From: Schistocephalus solidus
Lineage: Eukaryota > Platyhelminthes > Cestoda > Diphyllobothriidea > Diphyllobothriidae
Direction: 5' to 3'
Assembly (NCBI GenBank): GCA_017591395.1
Contig: WEDG01003361.1
Location: 1-64,000, forward strand
DNA: 64,000 bases
The first letter of the stretch is position 1. Each line of letters starts with the position of its first letter. A program made the translations under genes and the position numbers. The notes under the pieces are model-generated. The model ran no database searches and had not been told where the DNA came from. It worked only from the letters and a program-made list of their open reading frames with translations. Below, piece after piece: positions 47,101 to 58,200 of this stretch.

Positions 47101-50100
47101 GGTCAACATGGAGAACTCTTCAGAGACTGTCTAGACCTCGGGCGCTAGACAGAAGCCTCCAGCAAAAGCGGATAGACACCCGGACGAAGACCAATGCTTT
47201 CATACGGATCGGACATACAGTATAGTGTCTTCTATAGTCTATTTGCTTTCGTTGAGTAGGAGATGCTGGCACAAGCTGTCCCTTCCAGGCGATCACACGC
47301 AGAACCAGACGCCGACGACGCAGCGGCGATACAGAAGGCACGACGTACGCATAAGAGATGCGTGCCTGGAGCTGTGCGTGCATGCTACTAACGGCAACGC
47401 GATCCAACAGAGGACATCTGTGCTCGAGCAGCAGCAGAGGCATGTATGGCCGAGCGCGAGTAACAGCAGGGGATGGCCTGGTACCTTCGGCACCTCAATA
47501 ACTTCACTCTCTCCAATCACCTTTTCTCCCAATTTAATGCACCAGCACTAAGATTTCCAAACCACTCTGGAGCAGGAGGCAGGGACGCTCGTCCGCACAG
47601 AACATCAGGGTGTTTCGTCTGCACAGCAGAGGCCGGCTTCGTACAAAACATCTTTGGCCACTCACTTTCATGGGTGGTCTTTCACTGGTCACGCGCGTCA
47701 CGAACCGCGCCATAGTGCCTACAAACCCACGCAATGCGTGCATCGACAAAAGCATGAAATATGAAGAGGAAGCAGATGTGTCAGACGAGTCTCGCACCAC
47801 GCGATACACGAAACTCTCAGGTCCACAGCCGGTCTGTGGTAGCAGTCTCAGTAAACATGTTGCTCCTGGGTGCACTATCTGAGTGCTAGAGTGCATAACT
47901 GGTCCTCTTTTTACTTCCCGTTTGAGATGGAGGACGTCGCTGCTCTGCTATGTGTAGGTGCCCCCACTCGTTGGCGTGTGAGAGGATCGGGAGAGTGAAA
48001 GCTACTCTGGCGTGGCCTCTGCTTCAGCGTTTGATAAAACTGGGCTAATGCTCACAGAGCGTTACTATATAACCCTACTTTCTGGTTCAGCATTCGGAAC
48101 TGCTCCTCCCCAGAGAGAATAGCGCGCGCAAGAGGGTGAAGGGATCCGCGCGATAGGCAGCGCTCTTTGCTCGCATAGACCAACGTTAATGATCGCTCGG
48201 GTGTCGAAAGGGCATATCTTATTATGCGTAATGAAGCGCGCCGCTATGATTTATAAGTTTGCTGGCCATCACACCAGAGGCATAAGCATCGTCAGCTCAC
48301 CTCTACGATTGATGCACCAATGACAGCACGGGGTACACACCAGTCCTAAATAAGCTTCAAAGTTAGAGAGAGCAGTAAAACTACTCCGTTTTCGAGGTAT
48401 CTAGGTAGTTATCGCCGTCAAGGCGCTTTCAATGAAGGCGGGAAACAATGGCGAGAACGTGTAGCCTGACTGAGTTAGAGAGGCATCTGTGCGCAGACTG
48501 GAGCAAAGGGAAGGCTATGCAGCAGCCCACTGGAAATTGTGGGCGGGCAAGCCCTAACTCCGAAACTCCTAGCTAAAAATTAACTTCCAGCCCTGGTCCA
48601 CCGCGGTGCCCAATCTAGTCATCGACTGAGTCACTCGGGACATCATCAGCGGAGTAACGAGGACCCGAGAGAGGAGGAGTGCGGCTAATTTTACTTTCTC
48701 TTTTGTTGCTTTCACGTGAGCCTACGAGGATTGCAGTGGCAGAAGCTACATCGCGACGGAGGCAAATAAGAGCAGCATGCGCAGGCTTGTAGCGCGCGTT
48801 AGGTCATATCGCTCATTGGGCTGACCGTCTTAGCAATGCCCGGGCGGCTGGACTCACAAGCATCTGAGGAATGATATATGATGGAAGATGGGAAAGAGAG
48901 AAGGGACCAATCCTGTCATCACCAGCATTACCAAACCCGCGCGTACCGGAAACCGTCCAGGACGCGGATTTTCAAACCACGAAAACAATAAGATGCTTTT
49001 CGAGGACCGGGTGCAGAGACGACGCAAATGGCTCCACCCTCGCCAGATCGGCTAATCCGGATCAGTCTCCGGACTAATCCCGGTCCGCCCACGCGACGTA
49101 CCGGTATAGCGATGCCAGCAGCTATCCTCTGAAACCTGCAGTCATCCTCGCACCGACATCTGCAATTCCACACTTGAGCATCACAGGGTACGCTATTACA
49201 TGTGCATTAGATACCGGCTAGCAGGCAGGGATAAAGAAACTAGTGGATAAAAGCTAACCACATATCTAGCAAACCGTTAATCCATGACGAGGTCATTCAG
49301 CAGAAATGCTGCAAACGCCCAACCGTGTCGTTCTCGTCCGCATGGCAGAGCCAGTCACGGCGTGCACCATGAGTGAAAACCGCGCCTCGCCGAGGTGGGC
49401 ATCTCGTGCCGGGAGCAAGAGACACTCAGTGCCTAGCCTACCTGCACCTCTCACTCTCTCTTCTAACTACAGTCGCAGGCCAAAGACCCCAAGATATCTG
49501 AAGTCATCTGCGATATGCGCGACATCAATGCGGTACCACACGCATTACTGACTTCACTGGTCAGAATACAAAGAGTCCGCTTAGCCTGGAGTCCCGATTC
49601 CAGCGAAGCTGGCCTAAAGACCCTCTACTTAGAAGGAGCTCATTGTAGCTCTTCGACCCTTGTGCTTGCAAGAACAGGGATTACACCTATATCAGATTGG
49701 CAGCCTTCTGAGGCCCGATACATTTACTTCGCTTTCGAGGTCATTGTAGTGGGGAATACGCGTGATGACATTTCTCTAGGTCTCCAACCTTCGCGTATAC
49801 GCTTTCCCTCTGTCTTCTGTACGCAGGCGATTGTCTGCAGGCCGTTCTGCCTCATTGCTGCTGCAGGATTGGGCACAGTAGATGAGAAGAGCGTTAAACG
49901 GGTCGTCTACGCGTGCCACGCACAATATGGTTCCCACTTTATGCACTCAGACTGCTATACAGACTCGCACTCAGGTGGGAGCTGCAGGCTCAGACTTAGG
50001 CGTTGCGTCCGGCACAGCGACACTGGCAAAGTGAATCGCATGCTTGCTACAGGAGTGGTGCAGGATGTAATAGGGCTCGGCCTAGTGATGCACGTGTCGT

Positions 50101-53100
50101 GGAGGAGGTCTCAGCAGCAGCCTAGGGAGGCATGTGTGTGCAGGTGTGGCGAGGATGTTATGAGGGGAGATCCTGGAATTTTCGTCTGCGTGCGCACATA
50201 ACCAAACCAGTCTGCAGGTATGCACATGAGTCAGTCTGTGCCATTTCTACTGGCTTCCATTGTATAACGGTGACAATCCGCATGGCTAAATACAGGTTTT
50301 GTCCAGTGAGGCTCGAATCGGTTGCAAAGGGAAAGTGCAATGCTGTTTGTTGTTGTTACTGGCTGCGATCATGCCTGGTCGAAGCCGGTTTCTGATCATG
50401 ACACTGATTGTGCTTCCTCTACGCGTGAAGATCTGCGCTAGTATCGACAGTCTAATCTATTCTTTGCTAATGATGGATGCTGAATAATTAAGGTCTTAAG
50501 AATAATCGGCGTTCTGATGAATTGTGGGTTGTTTGTGGTTTTGAGCGATGCCTCTTACCGCAGCGGGCCGACGGGCAGCAACACCGGTTTTTCCTGCGCC
50601 GGGCTTATCAAATAAACGCCCGGAAACCACCCCGTATCGCCATTGTCCTTGGACGGTCGGGATATCCTAGAAGGATGTTAACGCAGCGAGTGGACTGTCC
50701 ATTTGAGAGACGGAGGATGACTGAAGCTATGGTAATGCCCAGTTGGCCCTCCATCCTCCACGCGGAAGATGTATAACAGAAACCGTCATCCCTGCACCCT
50801 CTGGCCTTTGACAAAACCCGACGATAAGCACTGGATTTGGGGAGACAAATCGTCATCTCTTTACCTGTCCATCCGGCAGCAACCCTGTCTCAAGGCATTG
50901 AACCAACCACCCTCCGCCGATGTCATAAACCCCGAGATGCCTCCAAGATCGTTCTCGAAAACCCTCGGTCCTCCCGCATCGCCTCACCGACGAAGGACCT
51001 TTGACCACCAAGATTAACCACACAATAATCGCAGATCACCAAACGCTCAGCCAGTGCGTACGCGACGCTCATCCGCGCAGTTCGAGGTCAGCCAACCGCG
51101 TCCAAGTGCTTCAATCAACCTTCGCTTCCCGAACCGCCCGACAGCGCAGCCGAACAACGACACAAAACACAACCCTACGAACGCTATAGACTGATATCAG
51201 CATGGACCAAACCTGCGCAGGCCTTTGATCATGAGCAGGATTTTGATGGTAGACCATCTAGTGCCATTATCCGCTATGGCGATCTACGATGGATTTTGAG
51301 CTGAACGGGCGGCGGCGAAGCTCCAAAAAGCATACGGCTGTCGGTTGCTGGTAAATTATGGCGGGATTCAAGAATACTACTGCGTTAATGAATATGGTCC
51401 GCACCATCTACGCCGTGCTAGTCGGAATCCGCTTTGTTTGGGCTCGTCCTAGAGCGCCGCGCACGGCCTGGAATCGCGGAGAAGGACAAGAGCGAAAGAT
51501 TTTAGCAGCAACGTCGATAAGGATTATGCCGGTAGTTTTGCAACTCTTTGTCTCACTTGAAGACAGGCATCGAGGATGCCTTGAGCCCCCAGTCATCAGG
51601 AAATTTAACCTCATCTTTCACGCTTGTAATAAGCACTTCATGGAGCCAGGGCGCCAGTGTGTGTCGACATAGGACTTGTAGATTCCTTAGAGGGCATACT
51701 CGTCCCTCAGGCGTCTGTTAAGGTGGCAACCTTCTATGGCGATCAGTGACTCTCCTTCAGCTGAGGTGTTACACTGTACTGGCAGGAGGGAGGAGGACTC
51801 CGTCTGCACGGTAAGGGTGTTCTGGGCTCGGTGCATGGAAATTGAGAAGGTTTCGAAGTGTTTCACGCCAGCGCTCGACCTTTGGCTGGTTTTCAGCAAT
51901 AGTTGTCATTCACGTCACGAATAGAGTCGCCCAGTGTAAAGGCTTTACTTATTAAGTTATTGGATAATTTGGTCCGATATTTACTGCTTTCTTGAGTCAT
52001 TGTAGGGAATACGCGGATGAATTCTCCAGTCTCTAACCCTCGCGTACGCTTCCCTCTGTCTTCTGTACCAGGCGATTGTCATGAGCCCGTCTAGCTCATT
52101 GCTGCTGCGACTAGCCAGTAGATGAAAGTTAAACGGGTCGTCTACGCGCCACGCACAATATGGTTCCCACTTTATGCACCAGACTACATACAGACCGCAC
52201 TCTAGGTGGGATATGCAGGCTCGACAAACGTTACGTCCATAATAGCGACACTGGCAAAAGTGAATCGCATGCTTGCTACAGGAGTGGTGCAGGATGTAAT
52301 AGGGCTCGGCCTAGTGTATGCACGTGTCGTGGAGGAGGTTCAACTAGCAGCCTAGGAGGCATGTGTGCAGGTGTGGCGAGATGTTATGAGGAGATCTGGA
52401 ATTTCGTCAGCGTGCACATAACCAAACAGTCTCGCAGTATGCACATGGTCAGTCTGTTGCCATTTCTGGCTTCCATTGCATAACAGCGACAATCACGTAA
52501 CACAGGTTTGCTTTGAGCTCGAATCGGTCGAAAAGGAACAGTGCAACGCTGTTTTGTTGTTGTTACGGCTGCGATCATGCCTGATCTAGCCGGTTTCGAT
52601 CATGACACTGATTAGTGCTCCTCCACGCGTGAAGATCCGCGTCAGCAGACCTAGACAGTTCAATCCATTCTCTTTGCCAACGACGGACGCCGAATACCGA
52701 AGGTCCAAGAACAACTTCCATGTCCTGACGAACTGTGTCGAGCCAGGTTTTGAGCTGACGTCTCCAATTGGGTAGTGGGGTCGATGCAAGGGTAGTAACA
52801 CTGAGCTCGTAAAGTGGGCGACGAAGAACGTGCCCGAACCACCTCAGTCGTTGTCCTTGGACGGCTTGGGATATCCTAGCGATGTTAACGCAGCGAGTGC
52901 GGACTGTCTTATTTGAGAGACGGAGGATGGTCTTCAAGCAGTGGTGGTCAAATGCCTCCAGTTTTCGCTCATCTTCCACGCGTGTGTGGAAGATGTGGCA
53001 ATAGAAATGTCGCGTCGGGTCCCCAGGCACTTTCTAAGGCTTGATAAAACCCGACGAGCAGCATTGATTTGGGAGACAATGTCATCCTTACTCTGTCCAT

Positions 53101-56100
53101 TCGGCAGCAACCTCGTCTCAAGGTATTGGAAACTGTCCACCTCTTCAAGTTGACAGCCATAAACCTCGAGAGGTGTTTTTCTCCTGGGCAAGATTGCGGC
53201 TTGAAAAAACTGGTCTTCCCCGCGCTTATGGACAAGCCTACCGATTTAGCGACTTTACTCACCCGTGACACCATACACTGCAGATCACCAACGTTTGAAG
53301 CTAGTAAGGCGATGTCATCTGCGTAGTCGAGGTCAGCCAACCGGTGTCCGGGTGTAAGCTTAACACCGTCCTCTTCATGCAGGGCCTTCCCAAGAATCAA
53401 GTCGATAGTGTAGTTGAACACGATGGGCGACAAAATACAACCTTGTAGAACGCCAGACCGGATATCAAATGCTTGTGAAATATTGTTATGGACCAAAACC
53501 CGCGCAGTGGTTGAGCTGTAATAGGCCTTGATCATGGCTATGATTTTCGATGGTAGACCATCTAGTGCCATTATCCGCCATAAGGATTCACGATGGACGG
53601 AGTCGAACGCGGCGGCGAAGTCTAAAAAGCATACGGCTGTCGGTTGCTAGTAAATATGGCGGGATTCAAGAATACACCGTAGTGTTAATATTTGGTCCGC
53701 ACATCTACCAGCACGGAATCCGGCTTGTTTGGGCCTCGTCCCTAGAGTCGTACAGTGGAATCGCCTGGAGAAGGACAAGAGCGAAGATTTTAGCAGCAAC
53801 GTCGATAAGGATTATGTCATGGTAGTTTTCGCAACTCTTTTTGTCTCACTTCTTGAAGACAGGCACGAGGATGCCTGAGCCCCAGTCATCAGGAACAACC
53901 TCATCTTTTCACGCTTGTACAAGCACTTCATGGAGCCAGGGCGCCAGTGTGTCGACATAGGACTTGCAGATTTCAGAGGGCATACCGTCCTCAGGCGCCT
54001 TGTTGTTGCACAACCTTCTTATGGCATCAGTGACTTCTCCTTCAGAAGGAGGGTGGCATGACACTGCATTGGCAGGAGAGGGAGGAGACTCCGTTGCACG
54101 TGGTAAGGGTGTTCTGGGCTCGGTATGGAAATTGAGAAGGTTTTCGAAGTGCTCACGCCAGCGCTCGACCTTGGCCGGGTTTTCAGCAATAAAGCTGTCA
54201 TTCACGTCACGAACAGAGTCGCTCAGTGTAGAAGGCTTACTATTAAGTTGGCGGATAATTTGGTTGAGTTTTCGAGTGTCACTGACGTTTGAGGCCTGCT
54301 CCATTGAGGTCACTATTTCAGCCCAATATTTCTGCCGGTCTTCCCTAGCCGATTTTGCCGTCATCTTTTCGGAGTTTTCGAGTTTCACCTACGTTTGAGG
54401 CCTGCTCTATCGAGGTCACTATTTCAGCCCAATATTTTTTTCCCGTCTGCCCTAGCCGATTTTGCCGTCATCTTTCGGAGTTGGTGAAGTTGCCAGGGGG
54501 CTCAAAGACGTTTGCCTATCTTTTCCTTAATAAACTGAACTGAAAAGGAAGCATCGTTGCGGGACCTGGCTCGAGCCGTTTGGGCAGACAACTGCAGGGT
54601 TCTTCGGCTGATCCAATCACAGTGCGATCCCTGTTCGCGATACAATCAGGCCAAAACTGCCCTCACAAGGGGCAGCATCACCATAGATACGCTACACAAA
54701 ACGGGCGCCAGATTGGGGCAGGGCACACGTTAATTGGGCTGTGTATGTGCGTGGCATGCCTTGGAGGTAGGCTTTCACGGCGTGTCAGCCCCTGAGCCCA
54801 GTCCTATCACACATTGATATGCAGGTCTGACAGTTGCCAAATGCATGGGAGAAAAAAGGGATTGAGACCAATCCTAGTGACTCCATGCACGGCACGTTAG
54901 CGCATTTCTCACTGCAAGATAATATATGGCCTTGAGTATGGACTCAGCTTTTACGACATGTTTCGGTAGCACATTTCACCCAATGTTCGTGGACACTCGA
55001 TGAAGCTACGCACAAAAATGTCCAGACTGAACCTTCGCTCTGAATTTTTTTACGCAAAGGGTACTAGAAACATGGAATGATCTCTCTCAATCATTCGTAG
55101 ATGTGACGTATCTGCAGCTCTTCAAGAAACGCTTGGATGATTATACGTGTCCCCTATTTTCCCTCGATAGTCTGAACCCGAGCTAAATACCCCGTGAACC
55201 ATTGACAGTATTAAAAAACAATGGTACTCAAATCATGCAAGTACTATTTCAGTAATGACAATTTTGCTCCGCATATACAGCTGTAGCAAACGGACTGAAA
55301 CATGAACAAAAGGGTTTTAAAAGGCACTGCCATTCATTCTTATCAGATAAACAAGCTAAACAAAAAATAAACCAATCTGACGCGCTTGAATCTATCACGA
55401 CGCACCGAAAGTCGTGGATTCGAAGTCTGTCCACTTACCGGGTAACTTGGTCCCGTTAGGACGGAGCCAGGCTGCAGTTGTTTGTTCGAAATGTAGTCTC
55501 TATGACATGCGCGCTCGGAAGAGGTCAGAGGTACCCTTTTTCACGAAAAACCCGGTACATTGCGCGGGACCAGGTCGCGTGTTTAGCGCGCGTAGACGTG
55601 CTGTTTAGCTTTGTCAGCCAGTGCCCGGTCCGCCCCCTCCCCCAGTCGTCCTGACCAGGCCCAAGTGGGTGAGAGTAAAACAGACACTGCACAAACCTGC
55701 CATCACTATAAGCTAAGTAACACGCGAATCATCATGCGGCTACGAAGGCGTGGAGCACAGGGTGGAAATCTTTGCTTACGACGTTTTAGCAATCGGCAGG
55801 CAGAAAGCACATGAAACAAAGTATTAGTAAAATCCGAAATCAATCTGTGCTAACTGATATGCCGGACTGGAACAAACTTCGCACCTGGGTTAGCCGTAGC
55901 ACTACATCAACCAGTCAACCGCCCATTTTGTACAAATTTTGTATACAGCTCCGAGTACCTAAGAAACTATTTTCAGAAATTACGACTTTAAATAGGTAAA
56001 TTTTACTTAAAAAACGTAAAATACTCGATTTTTCAGATTAATGACTCAAGTACTCAGCTTCCCACCCATATATAGGAGACGGATTTCAGTAGGGCTGTTA

Positions 56101-58181
56101 GATTTCATAAAAACCCACAACTTAGATTATGGAAGGATAGGCAAGCATGAGGTGAAATAGATCTAAATGGCTCCTGATGCCACGGAGTGCGACATGCAGC
56201 CAAAAAAATGCACACACATCGATTTCTGCAGTCACCCAGTTATCTATCCTCAAACTCTCCAGCTTAAATTGCTGTCAAAAACGGTGAAAGTGCGAGACAA
56301 GTACTTGCTACGCAGTACGGCGATATGCACGAAGAGGGGCGTGTGGGGGATGGACTCAAATGAGCGACAAAATGAAGAGACCCCCCAGTTGAAAACGATA
56401 GACAACGTGTCCTGCTGTAGACCCACGTGCTATTGATTTTTTTGCCCAGATGCCTACGTGCGCGGGCGTTGGGCCGCGTGCATAGAGAGGGGTCGGCTAG
56501 GCTAGTGGCCCATAATGCCAAGGCGGTACCTGAAGGAGCAGAATTCCGTTGAAGTCAGCAACGATACAGTCTCCAAGAGTCTTGACATTGAAGAGGAGGA
56601 TGAACTTCTGCAGATTTTTCTTAACAGCAGCCTTGACACGGCGGCCGAAGAGCGGAAACTTGCGTTATTCGGACCAAAACCGGTGACACTGTGGCCTCGA
56701 AGTCTCCAATTTGAAAGCCTTACACACGAGAAGCCAAATCCCACGCCAGTCATCCTCCTGGCCCTGCTGGAAGCCATGGACGGGGTGGTTCCACCAGTGG
56801 ATAAAATACTTAATGGACTCACGGAAGAGTCGATGCGCAACTGTGATAGCCTCCTCGGTCATCTAGTAAATGACGTGGGTAAGACAAATAAGGTGTTGTG
56901 TGACCATCTATTGTCTTCCCTATCACCTGGCGAATTGGCCCAGATGCTGCAACTCCTGTTCCTACGCTTCGAAAGACCGGTCTTTGAGGCCTTGCCAGAG
57001 ATGTGTCAGTTCATTCACAGGCGCATCTTCTACATGGACCCCCGTATGAGCCGATGTCGAGCGAAGAACAACATCGTCTTCACCAAAGGTGGTAAGCTTG
57101 TGCAGCAGTGCATAGACCGGATGTCAACTCACCAGAGGGCCATTCTCGCAACCTTCCTAAAGTACTGTCAACGATGGTGCCAGGCTCATGTCGGCAGTAA
57201 GATGCGTGAGGACTGCCAGCGCAACTCCGTTTCAGAGTACACAGAAGCTATCAGCTGTTTGAGCGGTCTCTTTTGCGGCAGCCTCATCGGTATTCCCAGA
57301 GCCTACATATCAGCCAGTTTCCGCAGCGATGACTCTGGTTCGGTAAATGCATTGAAACGCGACGTATTTAATTTTCTGCTCACAATGACCAGCACAGAAC
57401 TCTGGCACAGCATATCATTTCATCAATTGGTTGAGATCGATGAGGAAAAAGTGCCCACGAAGGACATAACAGAAGTGAAAGATGAAGGTGCGAAAGAAGG
57501 CCCGAATGCGAAGTCTATAAAACACACGATTTCAAACAGCGCACCGCAGAAGACCAAGAGTTTCAACTGGATATAACACAAACAAGCGCGTGCATAGAAG
57601 ACAACGAGGGCCATTTCCAGATATGGCTGACACACATCACATACTAATGGTTGATTTTTTTATTTTCTTGCATGACAATGATGACAGTCATCTGTTTGGC
57701 ACCTACCAACATAAAATTCGGGTATTTTGAGGTGCCTTCGTCGGAGCATCATTTCACGTCGTTCCAGACGCTCACGAAGACGATCCCTGTAGCGCGGATC
57801 GAGGTTGTGTGGCAGTAACTCTTGATAGACCGCACTAAAAACAGTAAAATGAATATTTGTCAACAAAAAAGCAGCACTTTGACTTACCGAAAAGCCCGTG
57901 GAGCCTCGACTCTAGGTGAGGGGGTGGAAACAGCTTCTTCGTGACGTCGGAGAGAGGGGTCACCAAAGGGTCCACGCTGGAAGGCATCAATTTCAGCCCC
58001 AGTGACCATGGGAAAGTACTTCTTGCGAAATTCCGGAGGCATAATTCGGTGACGGCTGAAACGCTTGGGCAGCACACCTTCACAGCCACGGCAGAAGTTT
58101 AGTGAATTTAACCGGAACCTTACCGACAGAGTTCATCGGTAAAAGTCGGAGAAGGCGGAGACAAAGGCCTGACGAGACCAT
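41109..58181 (-). CDS. MRPL19: Mitochondrial large-subunit ribosomal protein bL19m (six exons)
   Basis: This is a structural protein of the mitochondrial 39S ribosomal subunit. Exons on the minus strand, 5' to 3', are 58181-58124, 58077-57888, 57834-57707, 43569-43435, 42195-42008 and 41273-41109, ending in TAG. Their lengths (58, 190, 128, 135, 188 and 165 nt) and phases (1, 2, 1, 1, 0) join without error to 287 codons plus stop; human MRPL19 has about 292 residues. Every intron is GT-AG. The start gives an Arg/Leu-rich N-terminus typical of a mitochondrial presequence. Family matches seen: HLKIPEFYVG closing exon 3; RFVGICIER and NFTLRNVVE in exon 4; YELYNP, LLEKRLD and LLFLRDAPL in exon 5. 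Introns are 46, 53, 14137, 1239 and 734 nt. The large intron holds many transposons and an antisense intronless gene. The exact start rests on the presequence and on the first 46-nt intron; starting at the Met codon at 58075 is an alternative. Confidence 0.93.
41755..41875 (-). repeat. SINE-like repeat R2, partial
   Basis: The blocks gatcgggcgcaggtggctgg and cctccactaccaccgggca match the family at 44800-45085. It lies inside the last intron of MRPL19. Confidence 0.55.
43881..44238. mobile_element. MITE-like element with telomere-like core, second copy
   Basis: The left end tatggccgcgtaatcaagac and the complement of the right end tatagccgccgaaataggac are inverted repeats of about 30 bp. The core has ttaggattgaggttagggtt and further gttaggg-like units, as at 4889-5108. 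It lies in the large MRPL19 intron. Confidence 0.7.
44800..45085 (-). repeat. SINE-like repeat, family R2, fullest copy
   Basis: On the minus strand it runs from cactcccataacaaatgcgg through cgccagccacctgcgtccgc, gaccccgggctcaggtgggg and cgcaagtctattataactt to ctacgacggtcgaactgtcg. The end motif gacggtcgaactgtc is shared with 2560-2740 and with 62163-62177. Confidence 0.75.
45090..46330. other. Intron sequence without recognised feature
   Basis: Only short overlapping frames are seen on both strands; no repeat shared with the rest of the window was noticed. Confidence 0.25.
46331..47061 (+). other. Unassigned frames with a possible membrane segment
   Basis: Three plus-strand frames follow one another (46331-46669, 46596-47042, 46876-47061), as a single frame with shifts would. 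The first (112 codons) has an ordinary soluble composition. The last contains a hydrophobic run, IIAISMAVVIKTAIIMGTVW. I do not recognise any family. It may be a decayed gene of an unknown element within the MRPL19 intron, or chance. Confidence 0.25.
47062..49734. other. No recognised feature
   Basis: Relatively GC-rich compared with the flanks, with many short frames on both strands, none recognisable. The 5' (left) border of the first RTE-like copy is at about 49735. Confidence 0.25.
49735..51985 (-). pseudogene. RTE-like non-LTR retrotransposon, copy 1, heavily decayed
   Basis: The whole length matches the neighbouring copy at 51990-54480 in the same orientation, about 2230-2300 bp apart. 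Shared blocks include gaatcgcatgcttgctacag, gtagaccatctagtgccatt and cacttcatggagccagggcg. Many indels have destroyed the frames; only islands such as ILRLSNGQSTRCVNI remain on the minus strand. Confidence 0.75.
51990..54480 (-). pseudogene. RTE-like non-LTR retrotransposon, copy 2 (RT domain recognisable)
   Basis: On the minus strand the pre-RT linker (54388-53909) ends CNNKAPEDGMPSEICKSY. The palm follows, with MALDGLPSKIIAMIKAYYSS, IRSGVLQGCILSPIVFNYTI and the catalytic LDYADDIALLASN (near 53320). The thumb and end (53030-52575) carry RVEDERKLEAFDHHCLKTIL, QRLRWFGHVLRRP and WLDTVRQDMEVVLGPSVFG. The 3' untranslated part reaches about 51990. It is 5'-truncated (no endonuclease) with several frameshifts. 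The motif set fits the RTE/SR2 type of schistosomes and tapeworms; the clade label is from memory. Confidence 0.82.
54266..54477. repeat. Local 106-bp tandem duplication
   Basis: The segments 54266-54371 and 54372-54477 both run gagttttcgag...gtttgaggcctgct...agcccaatatt...gccgattttgccgtcatctt. The period is not a multiple of three, so it shifts the retrotransposon frame. Confidence 0.9.
54980..55185 (+). pseudogene. CR1-like retrotransposon C-terminus fragment
   Basis: The frame reads KLRTKMSRLNLRSEFF, then with one shift RVLETWNDLSQSFV and LQLFKKRLDDY before a stop. This R-V-..-W-N-.-L-...-F-K-.-.-L-D pattern is the last part of CR1-type ORF2, compare 11811-11557 on the minus strand. Confidence 0.6.
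55371..55790 (+). repeat. SINE-like repeat, family R1
   Basis: It starts caatctgacgcgcttgaatc and contains cgaaagtcgtggattcgaag, gggaccaggtcgcgtg, gctttgtcagccagtgc and catcactataagctaa. It aligns along its length with 59612-60000. Confidence 0.7.
56515..57576 (+). CDS. Intronless 353-aa protein, possible divergent RhoGAP-like domain
   Basis: This is an uninterrupted ORF of 353 codons, opening with MPRRYLKEQ, with an in-frame TAG twelve bases before the start codon. It lies inside the third intron of MRPL19 on the opposite strand. I do not recognise a named orthologue. The order of helical segments recalls a RhoGAP fold. A PTPVILLALLEA-like start comes near residue 80. A LAQMLQLLFLRFERPVF stretch near residues 140-160 resembles the family's LLKLFLRELPEP helix. 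A HQRAILATFLKYC helix follows near residue 215, and LSGLFCGSLIGIPR near residue 250 sits where FGP.L..P is expected. The usual GxFRxxG arginine-finger motif is not seen, so GAP activity is doubtful. The last 50 residues are charged and low-complexity. The intact frame amid decayed elements argues for selection or a recent retrocopy. Confidence 0.7.
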   Translation: MPRRYLKEQNSVEVSNDTVSKSLDIEEEDELLQIFLNSSLDTAAEERKLALFGPKPVTLWPRSLQFESLTHEKPNPTPVILLALLEAMDGVVPPVDKILNGLTEESMRNCDSLLGHLVNDVGKTNKVLCDHLLSSLSPGELAQMLQLLFLRFERPVFEALPEMCQFIHRRIFYMDPRMSRCRAKNNIVFTKGGKLVQQCIDRMSTHQRAILATFLKYCQRWCQAHVGSKMREDCQRNSVSEYTEAISCLSGLFCGSLIGIPRAYISASFRSDDSGSVNALKRDVFNFLLTMTSTELWHSISFHQLVEIDEEKVPTKDITEVKDEGAKEGPNAKSIKHTISNSAPQKTKSFNWI

Positions 58182-58200
58182 TTTTAAGCTAAACAGAGAA
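58182..58200 (-). promoter_or_regulatory. Candidate 5' splice-leader acceptor upstream of MRPL19
   Basis: On the minus strand a pyrimidine-rich run, ttctctgtttag, lies a few bases before the start codon at 58181. Flatworms add a spliced leader to many mRNAs at such 3' splice sites close to the AUG. The sequence shows only the acceptor-like motif; that it is used for trans-splicing is inference. It could equally be the end of an upstream 5'-UTR intron. Confidence 0.3.

Larger units (their letters stand above)
43570..57706 (-). other. Third intron of MRPL19, 14.1 kb, filled with transposons
   Basis: The donor at 57706-57705 follows the exon that ends in the IPEFYVG motif, and the acceptor AG is at 43571-43570. 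Within the intron are a MITE (43881-44238), a SINE-like repeat (44800-45085), two adjacent RTE-like retrotransposon copies (49735-54480), a CR1 3' end (54980-55185), another SINE-like repeat (55371-55790) and the intronless 353-codon gene (56515-57576, plus strand). The same gene has introns of only 46 and 53 nt, so the length here is due to insertions. Confidence 0.85.

Noticed and set aside
46729..47109. Cys/His-rich 126-codon minus-strand frame as a metal-binding protein
   Set aside because: The Cys and His residues are not spaced as in any finger that I know and the frame is antisense to other frames of similar length.
45700..49700. Endogenous virus in the GC-richer stretch
   Set aside because: No polymerase, capsid or integrase motif could be read in any frame.
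49515..50201. 228-codon plus-strand frame
   Set aside because: Most of it lies over the 3' part of the RTE-like copy 1, whose coding strand is minus; the same sequence at 51990-52480 is not open.
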